DNA from: Streptomyces sp. RFCAC02
Lineage (GTDB): Bacteria; Actinomycetota; Actinomycetes; Streptomycetales; Streptomycetaceae
NCBI RefSeq assembly: GCF_004193175.1
Contig: NZ_SAUH01000001.1
Span: forward strand, 4,053,001 to 4,117,000
Direction of reading: 5' to 3'
Length of the DNA stretch: 64,000 nt
The position numbers and the translations under genes were made by a program. The notes under the pieces are model-generated. The model did not search any database. It saw nothing but the letters and a program-made list of their open reading frames with translations, and was not told the origin of the DNA. Of this stretch, positions 1-9,903 are shown piece by piece; the first letter of the stretch is position 1, and each line of letters starts with the position of its first letter.

Positions 1-1179
1 CGGCCCACTGCCGGACGGTGCGACGAGCGCCGGCTCGCGGGGCGCGGCCGGGGTCCGCTCCTGCTCGGCCGGGCCGGGCGCGGGGCGCAGCAGCCAGGCG
101 GCGCGCGGCTGCACGAACGGCCGGGCGAGCCACTGGACCGGCCGTGAACCGAGCACGACGGTCGCCGCGAGGGCCACCGCGAGGACGGCGGCCGCCTCCG
201 CGCCGGTGTCCATCCGCGCGAAGAAGTCGACATGGTGGAACTGCCGCAGGACGAGCGGGTGCAGCAGGTAGATGTACAGGCCGGCCGTGCCGAGGGACGT
301 GAGCACCGGGACGTGGCCGCGGGGCACCAGGCGGATCAGCGCGAGCACCGCGACCGCGCCCCACAGGAGGACGGCGGCGCGGACGGGGAGACCCCAGACG
401 AGGTCGTAACTGTCGGCGCTGTAGGGGCGCTTCATGGCGAGCCACACGGGTTCGAGCCGGTCGTCGACCAGCCAGGCGCCGCCGGCGAGGGCCGCGGTGA
501 CCAGGGCGGCGGCCCAGCGGGGGACGGCGTTCACGGCGTCGGCGAGACGCTGTTCGCGGGCCATCAGGTGGCCGAGGTAGAAGAACGGGAAGAACGTGAT
601 CGTCTGCGATGCGGCGAACTCGAAGCCGATGTCCTCGGCGAATCCCACGGCCAGTGCCGCGGCGACGGACCACGCCAGCGGGTACCGGACGGCCACGGCG
701 TAGGGCAGGACCACTTTCCAGATGATGAGGGCGAGCAGGAACCACAGGGTGGCCACGGGCTCGGCGACGAAGAAATCCCAGTCGCCGTTCAGGATCCACA
801 GCTGCAGGCTGGTGAGGAGCGAGAAAGCGGCGTAGGGAATGGCTATTCCGGTGATCACGCGCCCGGCGGCGCGCGCGGTCAGGGGAAGCGCCGTGGAGAA
901 ACGTCCGGATATGAACGCGAAGGCGGGAACCCCGAGCTGCCACGTGGCGTTGTACAGCCAGTGCATGAAGGGGAACTGGTCGCGCAGGGGGGTGATCGCA
1001 TGGCCCACGAGAACGACGGTCGCCGCCACATAGCGGACGTTCTCCCAGAGCGGGTCGCGCGGCTTTCCGCCGTGTTGCTGCCTTGGCACCTTGCGCCTTC
1101 CACCGCGCTCGACTTCGTTCAACCGTGACGGGCTCGCGGAGGAGCACAGGTAACGAGAAGGGGACGTATTCTTCACCAT
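1..1179 (-). CDS. Acyltransferase 3 family membrane protein (3' end outside window)
   Basis: Integral-membrane O-acyltransferase-like protein; 393 codons are visible and the frame is still open at base 1. The protein starts with a basic cytosolic tail of about 50 residues, then RYVAATVVLVGHAI, FAFISGRF, a run of hydrophobic segments (IPYAAFSLLTSLQLWIL, LWFLLALIIWKVVLPYAVAV, FFPFFYLGHLMAREQ) and near the end LYIYLLHPLVLRQF. The early VGHAI histidine and the late YLLHP motif are typical of the acyltransferase 3 / NolL-OatA superfamily, which moves acetyl groups onto sugars or polymers outside the membrane. The substrate cannot be told. ATG at 1179 is chosen as the longest start; internal GTGs are possible. 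It is divergent from the ABC exporter, with 357 bases between. Confidence 0.8.
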   Translation of the reverse strand, partial: MVKNTSPSRYLCSSASPSRLNEVERGGRRKVPRQQHGGKPRDPLWENVRYVAATVVLVGHAITPLRDQFPFMHWLYNATWQLGVPAFAFISGRFSTALPLTARAAGRVITGIAIPYAAFSLLTSLQLWILNGDWDFFVAEPVATLWFLLALIIWKVVLPYAVAVRYPLAWSVAAALAVGFAEDIGFEFAASQTITFFPFFYLGHLMAREQRLADAVNAVPRWAAALVTAALAGGAWLVDDRLEPVWLAMKRPYSADSYDLVWGLPVRAAVLLWGAVAVLALIRLVPRGHVPVLTSLGTAGLYIYLLHPLVLRQFHHVDFFARMDTGAEAAAVLAVALAATVVLGSRPVQWLARPFVQPRAAWLLRPAPGPAEQERTPAAPREPALVAPSGSGP

Positions 1180-1536
1180 TGCCGGAACGCGATCCTGCCG
1201 TGTTCCGACGGGCCTTGCGGAAGTGTGCCGGGAATCGTTCCGGACTCGCTCAATAGTGCGCAGAAAGAGTGGCCCGGGTGCAGCGCGAGAGTGAACTCGC
1301 GGTGAATTTCTGAAGGGTGGGCGCAGGGGGCGCCGTCCGGTCCTGCGGGCGGCGTCTGGGGGATGCGTGCCCCCGTCCCCTAGGGGTGGGTGCCGCGGCA
1401 CCCGGAGCGCGGCCGGGGGAGGCGTTCATCCCGGCGGGCGACGAGACGGCGCGCGCCGCGCTCCTAGTCTTCCGGTACCGGGCCGGACCGTGGCCCGGGT
1501 GCATTCCGAACTGCCGGCAGGCGAAGGAGACCGAGC
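1180..1536. other. Intergenic region between divergent genes
   Basis: This 357-base gap separates the acyltransferase from the ABC exporter operon and should hold both promoters. I see no convincing coding frame, repeat or RNA. The only clear signal is the GAAGGAGA ribosome-binding site at about 1522-1530 serving the GTG at 1537. Confidence 0.5.
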
Positions 1537-2325
1537 GTGGCTACGGCTGTGGTGAACCCGGCGACGGGGGGGAGCGGGCGTCACTCGGACGTGGCCGCAC
1601 GGGCCGAGGGCGTCGTCAAGGCGTACGGGGCGGGCGAGACGCGTGTCGTGGCGCTGGACCGGGTGAGTGTGGACGTGGAACGGGGGGCGTTCACGGCGAT
1701 CATGGGGCCGTCCGGCTCGGGGAAGTCCACCCTGATGCACTGCCTCGCCGGCCTGGACACGGTGACGGAGGGGCGCATCCACATCGGTGACACGGAGATC
1801 ACCGGATTGAAGGACAAGAAGCTGACCCGGCTGCGGCGGGACCGGATCGGCTTCATCTTCCAGGCGTTCAATCTGCTGCCCACGCTGAACGCGCTGGAGA
1901 ACATCACGCTGCCCATGGACATAGCCGGCCGCAAGCCCGACCGGGAGTGGCTGGACAAGGTCATCTCCACCGTCGGTCTCGCCGACCGCCTGAAGCACCG
2001 GCCCGCCCAGCTCTCCGGCGGACAGCAGCAGCGCGTCGCCGTCGCCCGCGCCCTCGCGAGCAGGCCCGAGATCATCTTCGGCGACGAACCCACCGGCAAC
2101 CTGGACTCCCGCGCCGGCGCCGAAGTCCTCGCGTTCCTGCGTCGTTCGGTGGACGATCTCGGCCAGACGATCGTCATGGTCACCCACGACCCCGTCGCCG
2201 CCTCCTACGCCGACCGCGTCGTCTTCCTCGCCGACGGCCGCATCGTCGACGACATGCGCGACCCGACCGCCGACCGCGTGCTCGACCGCATGCGCGGCTT
2301 CGACGCCCAGGGGCGCACGTCATGA
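1537..2325 (+). CDS. ABC transporter ATP-binding protein (MacB/LolD type)
   Basis: Cytoplasmic ATPase of an exporter-type ABC system, 262 residues. It shows Walker A GPSGSGKST (57-65), Q-loop GFIFQAFNLLP, signature LSGGQQQR (from about 159), Walker B IIFGDEPTGNLDS (from about 179) and H-loop MVTHDP. The FNLLPTLNALENI segment is typical of the MacB/LolD/FtsE branch that energises FtsX-like permeases rather than importers. The GTG start at 1537 sits behind a strong GAAGGAGA site. The stop overlaps the next ATG (ATGA at 2322), so ATPase and permease are translationally coupled. Likely cargo is a lipophilic compound, antimicrobial peptide or envelope component; sequence alone does not say which. 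Confidence 0.93.
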   Translation: MATAVVNPATGGSGRHSDVAARAEGVVKAYGAGETRVVALDRVSVDVERGAFTAIMGPSGSGKSTLMHCLAGLDTVTEGRIHIGDTEITGLKDKKLTRLRRDRIGFIFQAFNLLPTLNALENITLPMDIAGRKPDREWLDKVISTVGLADRLKHRPAQLSGGQQQRVAVARALASRPEIIFGDEPTGNLDSRAGAEVLAFLRRSVDDLGQTIVMVTHDPVAASYADRVVFLADGRIVDDMRDPTADRVLDRMRGFDAQGRTS

Positions 2326-4910
2326 CCGTCCTGAAGACCTCCCTGCGCAACTTCTTCGCGCACAAGGGCCGCATGGCCCTCTCGGGCATGGCCGTCGTGC
2401 TGTCCGTCGCGTTCGTCTGCGGCACGCTCGTCTTCACCGCCACGATGAATACGACGTTCGACAAGCTCTTCGCCAGCAGCGCGTCCGACGTGATGATCGC
2501 GCCCCCGTCGGAGGACGGCGAGGGCTCGGGCATCGACGACGGAGCGACCGACACCGGTGTCCCGCGCACGCTGCCCGCGGGCGTCGCCGACGAGGTGGCC
2601 GCCGTGGACGGCGTGGAACGCGTCACCGGGACCGTCTCCTCGACCTCCGTCGTCGCCGTGAACGACGAGAACGAGAACATCGGCCCCACCACGGGACCGC
2701 CCACGATCGCCGGCAACTGGACCGACGTCGAACTGCGGACCATGGAGATCACCGAGGGCGCCCCGCCGTCGGGTGCGGGCGAGGTCATGATCGACGGCGA
2801 CACCGCCGACAAGCACGACCTCGCCATCGGCGACCCGCTCCGCCTGATCACCGTCGCCGGCGACCTCGCGGTGACCGTCAGCGGCATCGCCGACTTCACC
2901 ATCACCAACCCGGGCGCCGCCGTGTTCTACCTCGACCTGGCCACGGCACAGCAGTACCTGCTCGGCGGCCAGGACGCCTACACCACCCTCTACGTCGACT
3001 CCACGGGCGCCGTCGGCGACGAGGCGCTGCGCGACGCCGTCGCCGCGGCCATCGGCGGCGACACGTACACGATCCAGACCGCCGACGAGTTCATCGAGGA
3101 GAACCAGGACAGCATCGGCGAGGTCCTGTCCGTCCTTCAGTACGTCCTGCTCGGCTTCGCCGGCATCGCGCTGCTGGTCGGCATCTTCCTCATCGTCAAC
3201 ACGTTCTCCATGCTCGTCGCGCAGCGGACCCGCGAGATCGGGCTGATGCGGGCGCTCGGGTCGAGCCGGCGGCAGGTGAACCGGTCGGTCCTCATGGAGG
3301 CGCTGCTCCTCGGCGTCGTCGGCTCGGTCATCGGCTTCGGCGCCGGCGTCGGCCTCGCGGTCGGCCTGATGGCCCTGATGAGCGCCATCGGCATGAACCT
3401 CAGCACCGGGGACCTCACCGTCGACGCGAGCGTGCCCGTCATCGGCGTCGTCCTCGGCGTCGTCGTCACGCTCCTCGCCGCCTGGATACCCGCCCGCCGC
3501 GCCGCCCGCATCAGCCCCATGGCCGCCCTGCGGGAGGCGGGCACGCCGGGCGACGTACGGGCGGGCCGCGTGCGGGCCGCGATCGGCGCCGTCCTCACCG
3601 TCGCAGGGCTCGGCGCGCTCGTGGTGGCGGCGCGCGCGGACGAGTCGTCCGCCGGCGCGGCGCCGCTCGCGCTCGGGGTCCTGCTGAGCCTGGTCGGCCT
3701 CATCCTCGCGGGGCCGGCGCTCGTCGGGTCCGTCGTACGGGGCATCGCCGCCGTCCTGCTGCGGGTGTTCGGGCCGGTGGGGCGCCTCGCCGAGCGCAAC
3801 GCCCTGCGCAACCCGCGCCGTACCGGCGCCACCGCATCCGCCCTCATGATCGGCCTCGCGCTGGTCGCCGCCCTGTCGGTGGTCGGCTCGTCGCTCGTCG
3901 CCTCGGCGACGGAGGAGATCGACCAGGCGCTCGGCGCGGACTTCATCGTCCAGCCGTCCGTCCCCGCACCGGTCACCGCCGGGATCGGGGATGCCGTCGC
4001 GGACGTGGAGGGCATCGAGCGCGTGACGCCGTTCCGCGAGGCCGAGATCGCCGTCGACCTGCCGGCCGGCGGGCAGACGGACGTCCGCCTCGGCGCCGTG
4101 CCGCCCACCTGGGCGGACGACGTGCGGCTCGACGTCGTGGACGGCGACCTGGCGGACGCGCTGGCGCCCGGCGGCGTCTCCATCGACCCGGAGTTCGCGG
4201 CCGACGAGGGCCTGGGCGTCGGCGACAGCATCGACGTCACCTTCGCCGGCGACGCGACGGCGACCCTCACCATCGGCGCGATCGTGCCCTCGGACAGCGC
4301 GTTCCTCGGCGCCTGGTACATCGGGCTCGACACCCTTGAGGAGCACGTCCGTGCCCAGGACATGCCGCTGCCCGTCTTCTTCTTCGTGACCGCGGAGGAC
4401 GGCCGGCAGGACGCGGTCGGCGCGGGCCTGGACGCGGCGATGGAGCCGTACCCGCAGATGGAGGTCATGGACCAGGCCGAGTTCAAGGACATGGTGCAGG
4501 ACCAGGTCGGGATGCTCCTCAACATGGTCTACGGGCTGCTGGCCCTCGCGATCATCGTGGCCGTCCTCGGTGTGGTGAACACGCTCGCGCTCTCCGTCGT
4601 GGAGCGGACCAGGGAGATCGGCCTCATGCGGGCCATCGGCCTGTCGCGCCGGCAGCTCCGGCGCATGATCCGGCTGGAGTCGGTGGCGATCGCCCTGTTC
4701 GGGGCGCTGGTCGGCCTCGCGCTCGGCATGGCGTGGGGGGCGACGGCGCAACGGCTGCTGGTCCTGGAGGGGATGGACGTGCTGAGCATCCCGTGGGGGA
4801 CGATCCTCGGGGTGTTCGCCGGGTCGGCGGTGGTCGGCCTGCTGGCGGCGCTGTTCCCGGCGTTCCGCGCGGGGCGGATGAACGTGCTCAACGCGATCGC
4901 GACGGACTGA
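2322..4910 (+). CDS. FtsX-like ABC permease, two-repeat form
   Basis: Membrane partner of the preceding ATPase, 862 residues. The first helix is at about 17-40, followed by a large extracytoplasmic domain, a three-helix FtsX block (VLQYVLLGFAGIALLVGIFL; the cytosolic loop TREIGLMRALGSSRRQ; ALLLGVVGSVIGFGAGVGL), two more helices, then a second extracytoplasmic domain and a second FtsX block carrying TREIGLMRAIGLSRRQ. This duplicated layout is usual for actinobacterial exporters in which one polypeptide supplies both halves. The start is fixed by the ATGA overlap with the ATPase. A perfect 18-bp inverted repeat follows the stop and probably ends the transcript. Substrate unknown. Confidence 0.93.
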   Translation: MTVLKTSLRNFFAHKGRMALSGMAVVLSVAFVCGTLVFTATMNTTFDKLFASSASDVMIAPPSEDGEGSGIDDGATDTGVPRTLPAGVADEVAAVDGVERVTGTVSSTSVVAVNDENENIGPTTGPPTIAGNWTDVELRTMEITEGAPPSGAGEVMIDGDTADKHDLAIGDPLRLITVAGDLAVTVSGIADFTITNPGAAVFYLDLATAQQYLLGGQDAYTTLYVDSTGAVGDEALRDAVAAAIGGDTYTIQTADEFIEENQDSIGEVLSVLQYVLLGFAGIALLVGIFLIVNTFSMLVAQRTREIGLMRALGSSRRQVNRSVLMEALLLGVVGSVIGFGAGVGLAVGLMALMSAIGMNLSTGDLTVDASVPVIGVVLGVVVTLLAAWIPARRAARISPMAALREAGTPGDVRAGRVRAAIGAVLTVAGLGALVVAARADESSAGAAPLALGVLLSLVGLILAGPALVGSVVRGIAAVLLRVFGPVGRLAERNALRNPRRTGATASALMIGLALVAALSVVGSSLVASATEEIDQALGADFIVQPSVPAPVTAGIGDAVADVEGIERVTPFREAEIAVDLPAGGQTDVRLGAVPPTWADDVRLDVVDGDLADALAPGGVSIDPEFAADEGLGVGDSIDVTFAGDATATLTIGAIVPSDSAFLGAWYIGLDTLEEHVRAQDMPLPVFFFVTAEDGRQDAVGAGLDAAMEPYPQMEVMDQAEFKDMVQDQVGMLLNMVYGLLALAIIVAVLGVVNTLALSVVERTREIGLMRAIGLSRRQLRRMIRLESVAIALFGALVGLALGMAWGATAQRLLVLEGMDVLSIPWGTILGVFAGSAVVGLLAALFPAFRAGRMNVLNAIATD

Positions 4911-4930
4911 CCGGGCACGCCGGACCCTCC

Positions 4931-4973
4931 GGCCCGCCCCCGCCGGGACCCCGAATCCCGGCGGGGGCGGGCC
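4931..4973. terminator. Bidirectional terminator hairpin
   Basis: Perfect 18-bp inverted repeat (4931-4948 with 4956-4973) and a 7-base loop, lying between the convergent permease and LacI genes. There is no T-run, as usual in streptomycetes. Confidence 0.8.
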
Positions 4974-5010
4974 GTTCCGTCCGTCCGCACGCCGTCGGGA
5001 GCGGGCCGGG

Positions 5011-6105
5011 TCAGAGGGCGGGCGCCGTCGATTCGCGGAGCAGGAAGTGCGGCGGGCGCAGCGCCGGCAGGGGAGTGGTGTCCGGGCGGCGCTCGCCGAG
5101 GAGCCGGAACAGCGCGGCGGCGGCGGTGCGCCCGAGGCCGGTGAGGTCCTGCGCGACCGTGGAGAGCGTGGGGTGCGTCAACTCGCCGAGCGGCAGGTTG
5201 TCGTAGCCGATGACCGACACATCGCGCGGCACGTCGAAGTCGAGTCGGCGGGCCGTGTTCATGCCGGCCAGGGCCATCGTGTCGTTCGCGTACAGGATGG
5301 CGGTGGGCCGTTCGTCCGCTGGGGCGAGGAGCAGGACGGTGGTGGCCGCCGCCGCGTCCTGGGCCGTGAAGTCGGCCGTCACGACGCGGGTGGGCCGCAG
5401 CCCGGCGTCCCTGAGCGTCGTCTCGAACGCGCGGCGCCGCACGATCGTGTGCACCCGGTCCGGAGGACCCGTCACCATGGCGATCCGCCGGTGGCCGAAC
5501 TCCAGCAGGTAACTGACGGCCTCGCGGATGCCGTTCGCCTGGTCCGGGGCCTGGACGGGCACCACGGCGTCGTCCTCGCGCCACGGGGCGCCGACGAGGA
5601 CGGCGGGCAGGCGCAGGTCCCGGAGCAGCGGGAAGCGGGGGTCGTTGACCCGGCTCTCGGTGAGGATCACGCCGTCGACCCGGCGTTCCCCGGCGAGGCG
5701 GCGGTAGGCGCGGATCTCGGCGTCCGGCTCCTCGCCGACGATGTGGAGGAGCAGGCCGTAGTCCGCCGGGGCGAGTTCGCGCTCTATGCCGGAGATGAGG
5801 ACGGTGAAGTGCGGGTCGGCGGCGAGGAGGTCGGAGGACCGGCCGGCGACCATGCCGATCGCGCGGGTGCGCGCGCCGCGCAGGGCCACGGCGGTGGCGG
5901 ACGGGGACCAGCGCAGTTTGTCGGCGGCGTCGAGGACGCGCTCCCGGGTGGCGGACGAGATGCCGCCGCGTCCGTTGACGACCTTGGAGACGGCGGACAC
6001 GGAGACGCCGGCCAGGGCGGCCACATCGGCGATCGTCGGCTTGGCGGCGGCGGTGACGCCCGATCCCCCGGCGGCCGCGTCGCCGCCGTCCCTGCGTACC
6101 ACCAT
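5011..6105 (-). CDS. LacI-family transcriptional repressor
   Basis: DNA-binding sugar-responsive repressor, 364 residues. An N-terminal helix-turn-helix with hinge helix (TIADVAALAGVSVSAVSKVV, about 24-43, then RERVLDAADKL) is followed by a periplasmic-binding-protein-like sensor domain (ILYANDTMALAGMN, VSVIGYDNLPLGEL). A start at 6105 has GGGGAGG just upstream. The start is longer than usual by about 20 residues, so a GTG nearer TAAAKPTIADVA is an alternative. It is divergent from the glycosidase-ManD operon with 161 bases between, where two AAACG-centred sites resemble LacI operators. It most likely represses that operon until a glycan- or uronate-derived inducer appears. Confidence 0.92.
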   Translation of the reverse strand: MVVRRDGGDAAAGGSGVTAAAKPTIADVAALAGVSVSAVSKVVNGRGGISSATRERVLDAADKLRWSPSATAVALRGARTRAIGMVAGRSSDLLAADPHFTVLISGIERELAPADYGLLLHIVGEEPDAEIRAYRRLAGERRVDGVILTESRVNDPRFPLLRDLRLPAVLVGAPWREDDAVVPVQAPDQANGIREAVSYLLEFGHRRIAMVTGPPDRVHTIVRRRAFETTLRDAGLRPTRVVTADFTAQDAAAATTVLLLAPADERPTAILYANDTMALAGMNTARRLDFDVPRDVSVIGYDNLPLGELTHPTLSTVAQDLTGLGRTAAAALFRLLGERRPDTTPLPALRPPHFLLRESTAPAL

Positions 6106-6168
6106 GAGCGCCTCCCCGTCGTCAGGCCGTCACCGTACCAGCGGCGGAGTGGACGGGGACATGCCGAG

Positions 6169-6226
6169 AAAACGTTCTACCTTTCACCCTGGTGACCTCG
6201 ACACTCTTCAAGTAAAACGATATACC
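6169..6226. promoter_or_regulatory. Candidate LacI operators
   Basis: Two related 13-mers, AAAACGTTCTACC (6169-6181) and AAAACGATATACC (6214-6226), start 45 bases apart in the divergent spacer between the repressor and the glycosidase. Both have the AACG(T/A)T core common in LacI-family operators. The same consensus (NNAACGWTNYACC) recurs elsewhere in the window, so specificity for this repressor is an inference. Confidence 0.45.
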
Positions 6227-6266
6227 TACCGATGGACGACAGCGGTGCCCCGAGAGGAACGGCCCC

Positions 6267-8213
6267 ATGCAGCGCAACGCGGCGAAACTCCCCGACACCC
6301 CCCTCTGGGTCGGCGTCAACTTCTGGTCGAGGACCGGCGGCCCCCTCATGTGGCGCGACTACCGGCCGGACGTCATCGACGAGGAACTGACCGTGATGCG
6401 CGACCACGGCATCACCCTCACCCGGTCCTTCTTCTACTGGCCGGACTTCATGCCCGCCGAGAACACCCTCGACGAGCGGCTCCTCGCGCACTTCGACGAC
6501 TTCCTCGACCGCCACCGCGCCCTCGGCATGACGACCATCCCCACGTTCATCGTCGGCCACATGTCGGGCCAGAACTGGGACCCCGCCTGGCGCGACGGCC
6601 GCGACATCTTCTCCGACGCCTCCTTCGTCGCCCAGCAGGAGTGGTACGTGCGGGAGCTGACCGCCCGCTGGAAGGGCCACCCGGCCGTCGCGGGCTGGCT
6701 CCTCACCAACGAGATACCGATCTACGCCCACTGGCAGTCCCGCGGCATCGGCACCGTGGACGCAGCCGCCGTCACCGCGTGGGCGAAGACCCTGATCGAC
6801 GCGATCCGCTCCACCGGCGCGACCCAGCCCGTCTCGGTCGGCGACGGCGCGTGGGGCGTCGAGGTCACCGGCGCCGACAACGGTTTCCGCGTCCGCGACC
6901 TGACCCCGCTGATCGACTTCCACGGACCGCACGTCTACCGCATGGAGACCGACCAGGTGCGCCAGCACCTCGGCGCCGCCTTCATCTGCGAACTCCTCGA
7001 CATCGGCGGCAAGCCCGTGATCATGGAGGAGTTCGGCCTGACCTCCGACTACGTGTCCGAGGAGAACGCCGCCCACTACTACCGGCAGCTCCTCCACAAC
7101 ACGCTGCTCGCCGGCGCCACCGGCTGGATCGCGTGGAACAACACCGACTACGACGACCTGTGGAACCAGGAGCCGTACAGCCACCACCCCTTCGAGATGC
7201 ACTTCGGCCTCACCGACGACCGGGGCCGCCCGAAGGAGCAGCTCCGCGAGGTGCATCGATTCACCAAGGTGCTCGAACGCGTCGATGCCGCACGGCTCCT
7301 GCGCCCCGACACCGATGTAGCGATCGTCGTCTCCTCGTTCCTGGAGAACCGCTACCCCTTCACCCAGCCCGAGGACGCCGCGAGCGTCTTCGCCCACACG
7401 CGGCAGGCGTACGTCGCCGCCCGTGAGGCCGACCTCCCGGTCGGTGTCGCCCGCGAGGCGGACGGCCTCCCCGACGACTGCGCGCTCTACCTCCTGCCGT
7501 CCGCGAAGCAGCTCACCGCGCCCGGCTGGCGACACCTGGTCGCCCGCGCCGAGGCGGGCGCGACGGTGTACGCCTCGTACTTCACCGGTGAGCACGGCGT
7601 GCAGCGCGGACCGTGGTGGCCGAAGCTCGACGAGACGTTCGGCGTCACCAAGCGGCTGCGCTACGGCCTGACCGACCCCATCGTGGACGACGAGCTGCAC
7701 ATGGTGTTCCAGCGGGACTTCGGCACCATCCGCGCCGGCGAGGACCTCGTCTTCCCCGTCGCCGGGACCGAGAACTCGCGCAGCTATCTCCCCGTCGACC
7801 CCGCGGGCGCCGAGGTCATCGCCACCGACGCGCACGGCCGCCCCGCCCTGCTCTCGCACGCCAGGGGCGCCGGCCGCATGATCCTGTGCACCTACCCGAT
7901 CGAGCACATGGCGGCGGTCACCCCCCGCGTCAACCCCGAGCCGACGCACCGCCTCTACGCGGCCCTCGCCGCCGAGGCCGGCGTCACGCCCGGCGTCACG
8001 GTCGACGACCCCCGCGTCCTGACCGGCCGGATGGACCACGAGGACGGGCGCGTGTTCGTCTGGTTCGTCAGCCAGCACGACGAACCGCTCACCGTCACCC
8101 CCGTGCTCGCCCCGGACGCCGGCACCCTGCGGGCACTCGACGGCGCCGCCGAGGCGCCGCTCACCGCGGTCACCCTGCCGCCGTTCGGCGTCACCGTCGC
8201 CGAACTCGCCTGA
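6267..8213 (+). CDS. Glycoside hydrolase, GH5-like (alpha/beta)8 barrel
   Basis: Predicted retaining glycosidase of 648 residues with no visible signal peptide, hence probably cytosolic and acting on imported oligosaccharides. Barrel signatures include [14 protein letters not shown] at the N terminus, the acid/base motif WLLTNE (Glu near 149), FHGPHVYR, and the nucleophile motif IMEEFG (Glu near 255), followed by [12 protein letters not shown]. The C-terminal half (from about 350) looks like a beta-galactosidase-type trimerisation or accessory region ending in a small beta domain. It starts the operon with the ManD-like gene 41 bases downstream, so the released sugar is likely a uronic acid or mannose derivative. 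Substrate is not resolved. Confidence 0.82.
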   Translation: MQRNAAKLPDTPLWVGVNFWSRTGGPLMWRDYRPDVIDEELTVMRDHGITLTRSFFYWPDFMPAENTLDERLLAHFDDFLDRHRALGMTTIPTFIVGHMSGQNWDPAWRDGRDIFSDASFVAQQEWYVRELTARWKGHPAVAGWLLTNEIPIYAHWQSRGIGTVDAAAVTAWAKTLIDAIRSTGATQPVSVGDGAWGVEVTGADNGFRVRDLTPLIDFHGPHVYRMETDQVRQHLGAAFICELLDIGGKPVIMEEFGLTSDYVSEENAAHYYRQLLHNTLLAGATGWIAWNNTDYDDLWNQEPYSHHPFEMHFGLTDDRGRPKEQLREVHRFTKVLERVDAARLLRPDTDVAIVVSSFLENRYPFTQPEDAASVFAHTRQAYVAAREADLPVGVAREADGLPDDCALYLLPSAKQLTAPGWRHLVARAEAGATVYASYFTGEHGVQRGPWWPKLDETFGVTKRLRYGLTDPIVDDELHMVFQRDFGTIRAGEDLVFPVAGTENSRSYLPVDPAGAEVIATDAHGRPALLSHARGAGRMILCTYPIEHMAAVTPRVNPEPTHRLYAALAAEAGVTPGVTVDDPRVLTGRMDHEDGRVFVWFVSQHDEPLTVTPVLAPDAGTLRALDGAAEAPLTAVTLPPFGVTVAELA

Positions 8214-8254
8214 CCGCCCGCCCCCGCACACAGCAGCACCAGGAGCACCGCCCC

Positions 8255-9484
8255 ATGAAGATCGCATCGGCCCGGACCGTCGTCACGAGCCCGGGACGCA
8301 ACTTCGTCACCCTCGTCATCACCACCGAGGACGGCATCACCGGTCTCGGCGACGCCACCCTCAACGGCCGTGAACTCGCCGTCGACGCCTACCTCACCGA
8401 GCACGTCGTGCCCCTGCTCATCGGCCGCGACGCCGGCCGCATCGAGGACACCTGGCAGTACCTCTACCGGGGCGCGTACTGGCGGCGCGGCCCGGTCACC
8501 ATGGCCGCCATCGCCGCCGTCGACATGGCCCTGTGGGACATCAAGGCGAAGGCGGCCGGCATGCCGCTGTACCAGTTGCTCGGCGGCGCCTCCCGCTCCG
8601 GCGCGCTCGCGTACGGGCACGCGTCGGGCCGCGACGTCCCCGAACTGTTCGACTCGATCCGCGCCCACCTCGACGCCGGCTACCGCGCGATCCGCGTGCA
8701 GACCGGCATCCCCGGCCTCGACTCCGTCTACGGCGTCGCCGCGTCGGCGGCCGGCGGCGGCGAACGCTACGACTACGAACCCGCCCGCCGCACCGCGCTC
8801 CCCGTCGAGGAGACGTGGGACACCCGCGCCTACCTGCGGCACGTGCCGACCGTCTTCGAGGCGGTGCGCAACGAGTTCGGCCCGGAGCTGCCGCTCCTCC
8901 ACGACGGCCACCACCGCATGACGCCGATCCAGGCGGGGCGCCTCGGCAAGGCCCTGGAGCCGTACGACCTGTTCTGGCTGGAGGACGCCACCCCGGGCGA
9001 GGACCAGGCGGCGCTGCGCCTCATCCGGCAGCACACCACGACGCCGCTCGCCATCGGCGAGGTCTTCAACTCGGTCCACGACTACACGACGCTGTTCCAG
9101 GAACGCCTCATCGACTACGTCCGCTCCGCCGTCACGCACACGGGCGGCATCACGGCGATGCGGAAGATCCTCGACATGGCCGCCGTGTACGGCATCAAGT
9201 CCGGCATGCACGGCCCCACCGACATCTCCCCGGTCGGCCAGGCCGCGGCCCTCCACCTGGACATCGCCGTCCACAACTTCGGCATCCAGGAGTACATGCG
9301 GCACTCGGCCGACACGCTGGAGGTGTTCGAGACGTCCTGCACCTTCACGGACGGCCTGCTGCACCCGTCGGACACGCCGGGGCTCGGCGTCGCTCTGAAC
9401 GAGGAGGCGGCGGCGCGCTTCCCGTACAGCGCGGCGTACCTGCCGGTCAATCGTTTGACCGACGGCACGGTCCACGACTGGTGA
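8255..9484 (+). CDS. manD: Enolase-superfamily sugar-acid dehydratase (ManD/RspA type)
   Basis: Protein of 409 residues that should dehydrate a sugar acid, classically D-mannonate to 2-keto-3-deoxygluconate. The N-terminal capping domain ([42 protein letters not shown]) and the barrel are intact. Metal-ligand regions [22 protein letters not shown] and AIGEVFNS follow in order, then [14 protein letters not shown]. The family mixes mannonate, gluconate and low-activity members, so the exact substrate is uncertain. An AGGAG site precedes the ATG at 8255. Co-transcription with the glycosidase under a LacI regulator points to hexuronate-containing glycan use. No kinase, aldolase or transporter of the pathway lies in the window. 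Confidence 0.85.
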   Translation: MKIASARTVVTSPGRNFVTLVITTEDGITGLGDATLNGRELAVDAYLTEHVVPLLIGRDAGRIEDTWQYLYRGAYWRRGPVTMAAIAAVDMALWDIKAKAAGMPLYQLLGGASRSGALAYGHASGRDVPELFDSIRAHLDAGYRAIRVQTGIPGLDSVYGVAASAAGGGERYDYEPARRTALPVEETWDTRAYLRHVPTVFEAVRNEFGPELPLLHDGHHRMTPIQAGRLGKALEPYDLFWLEDATPGEDQAALRLIRQHTTTPLAIGEVFNSVHDYTTLFQERLIDYVRSAVTHTGGITAMRKILDMAAVYGIKSGMHGPTDISPVGQAAALHLDIAVHNFGIQEYMRHSADTLEVFETSCTFTDGLLHPSDTPGLGVALNEEAAARFPYSAAYLPVNRLTDGTVHDW

Positions 9485-9903
9485 CGCCGCGCGGCGGTCG
9501 TCCGCGCTGGTCACGGGGGCCGCGGATGGCCGCCCGCCGCAGGGGCGGCCGGCCTGGCACGGTAAACGATGTACGGCCGTGCCGGGCAGCCCGCGGGCGC
9601 GCCGATCGGCGACGAGGCAGGGCGCGTCGTTGACGGGTGGCTCGGTCTCGTACACCGCCCGGGCGTCGCTGGTCGTCGCGGTACGTCTCAGCCGGGCGCC
9701 GGCCCGCACCAGGAGTCCGGGCGCCTCCGTCGGCGCGCGGTCGACGGGCCGTTCCCGCGGGTGGGCCTCCGCTGCCGGGGAGTTCGGCGAGCCCGTCGCG
9801 CGATCCGCTCCGCCCGCCCGGGCATAGGGTGATGAGGCGGATCATGAGCCGCGGGTCGCCCGGGTGTGCCCCTGGGGCCGGGCGGTGACGGGAGGGGGCG
9901 CCG
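9485..9903. other. Intergenic region upstream of response regulator
   Basis: This 419-base gap has no convincing coding frame on either strand. It holds one AAACGATGTAC site (about 9563-9575) flanked by short complementary arms (GGCACGG / CCGTGCC), related to the palindromes found upstream of mfd. A GGGAGGGGG ribosome-binding site precedes the GTG at 9904. Confidence 0.45.

Noticed and set aside
2205..4751. Long minus-strand frame opposite the ABC permease
   Set aside because: His/Arg/Asp-rich with no helices or motifs; the permease on the plus strand explains the region.
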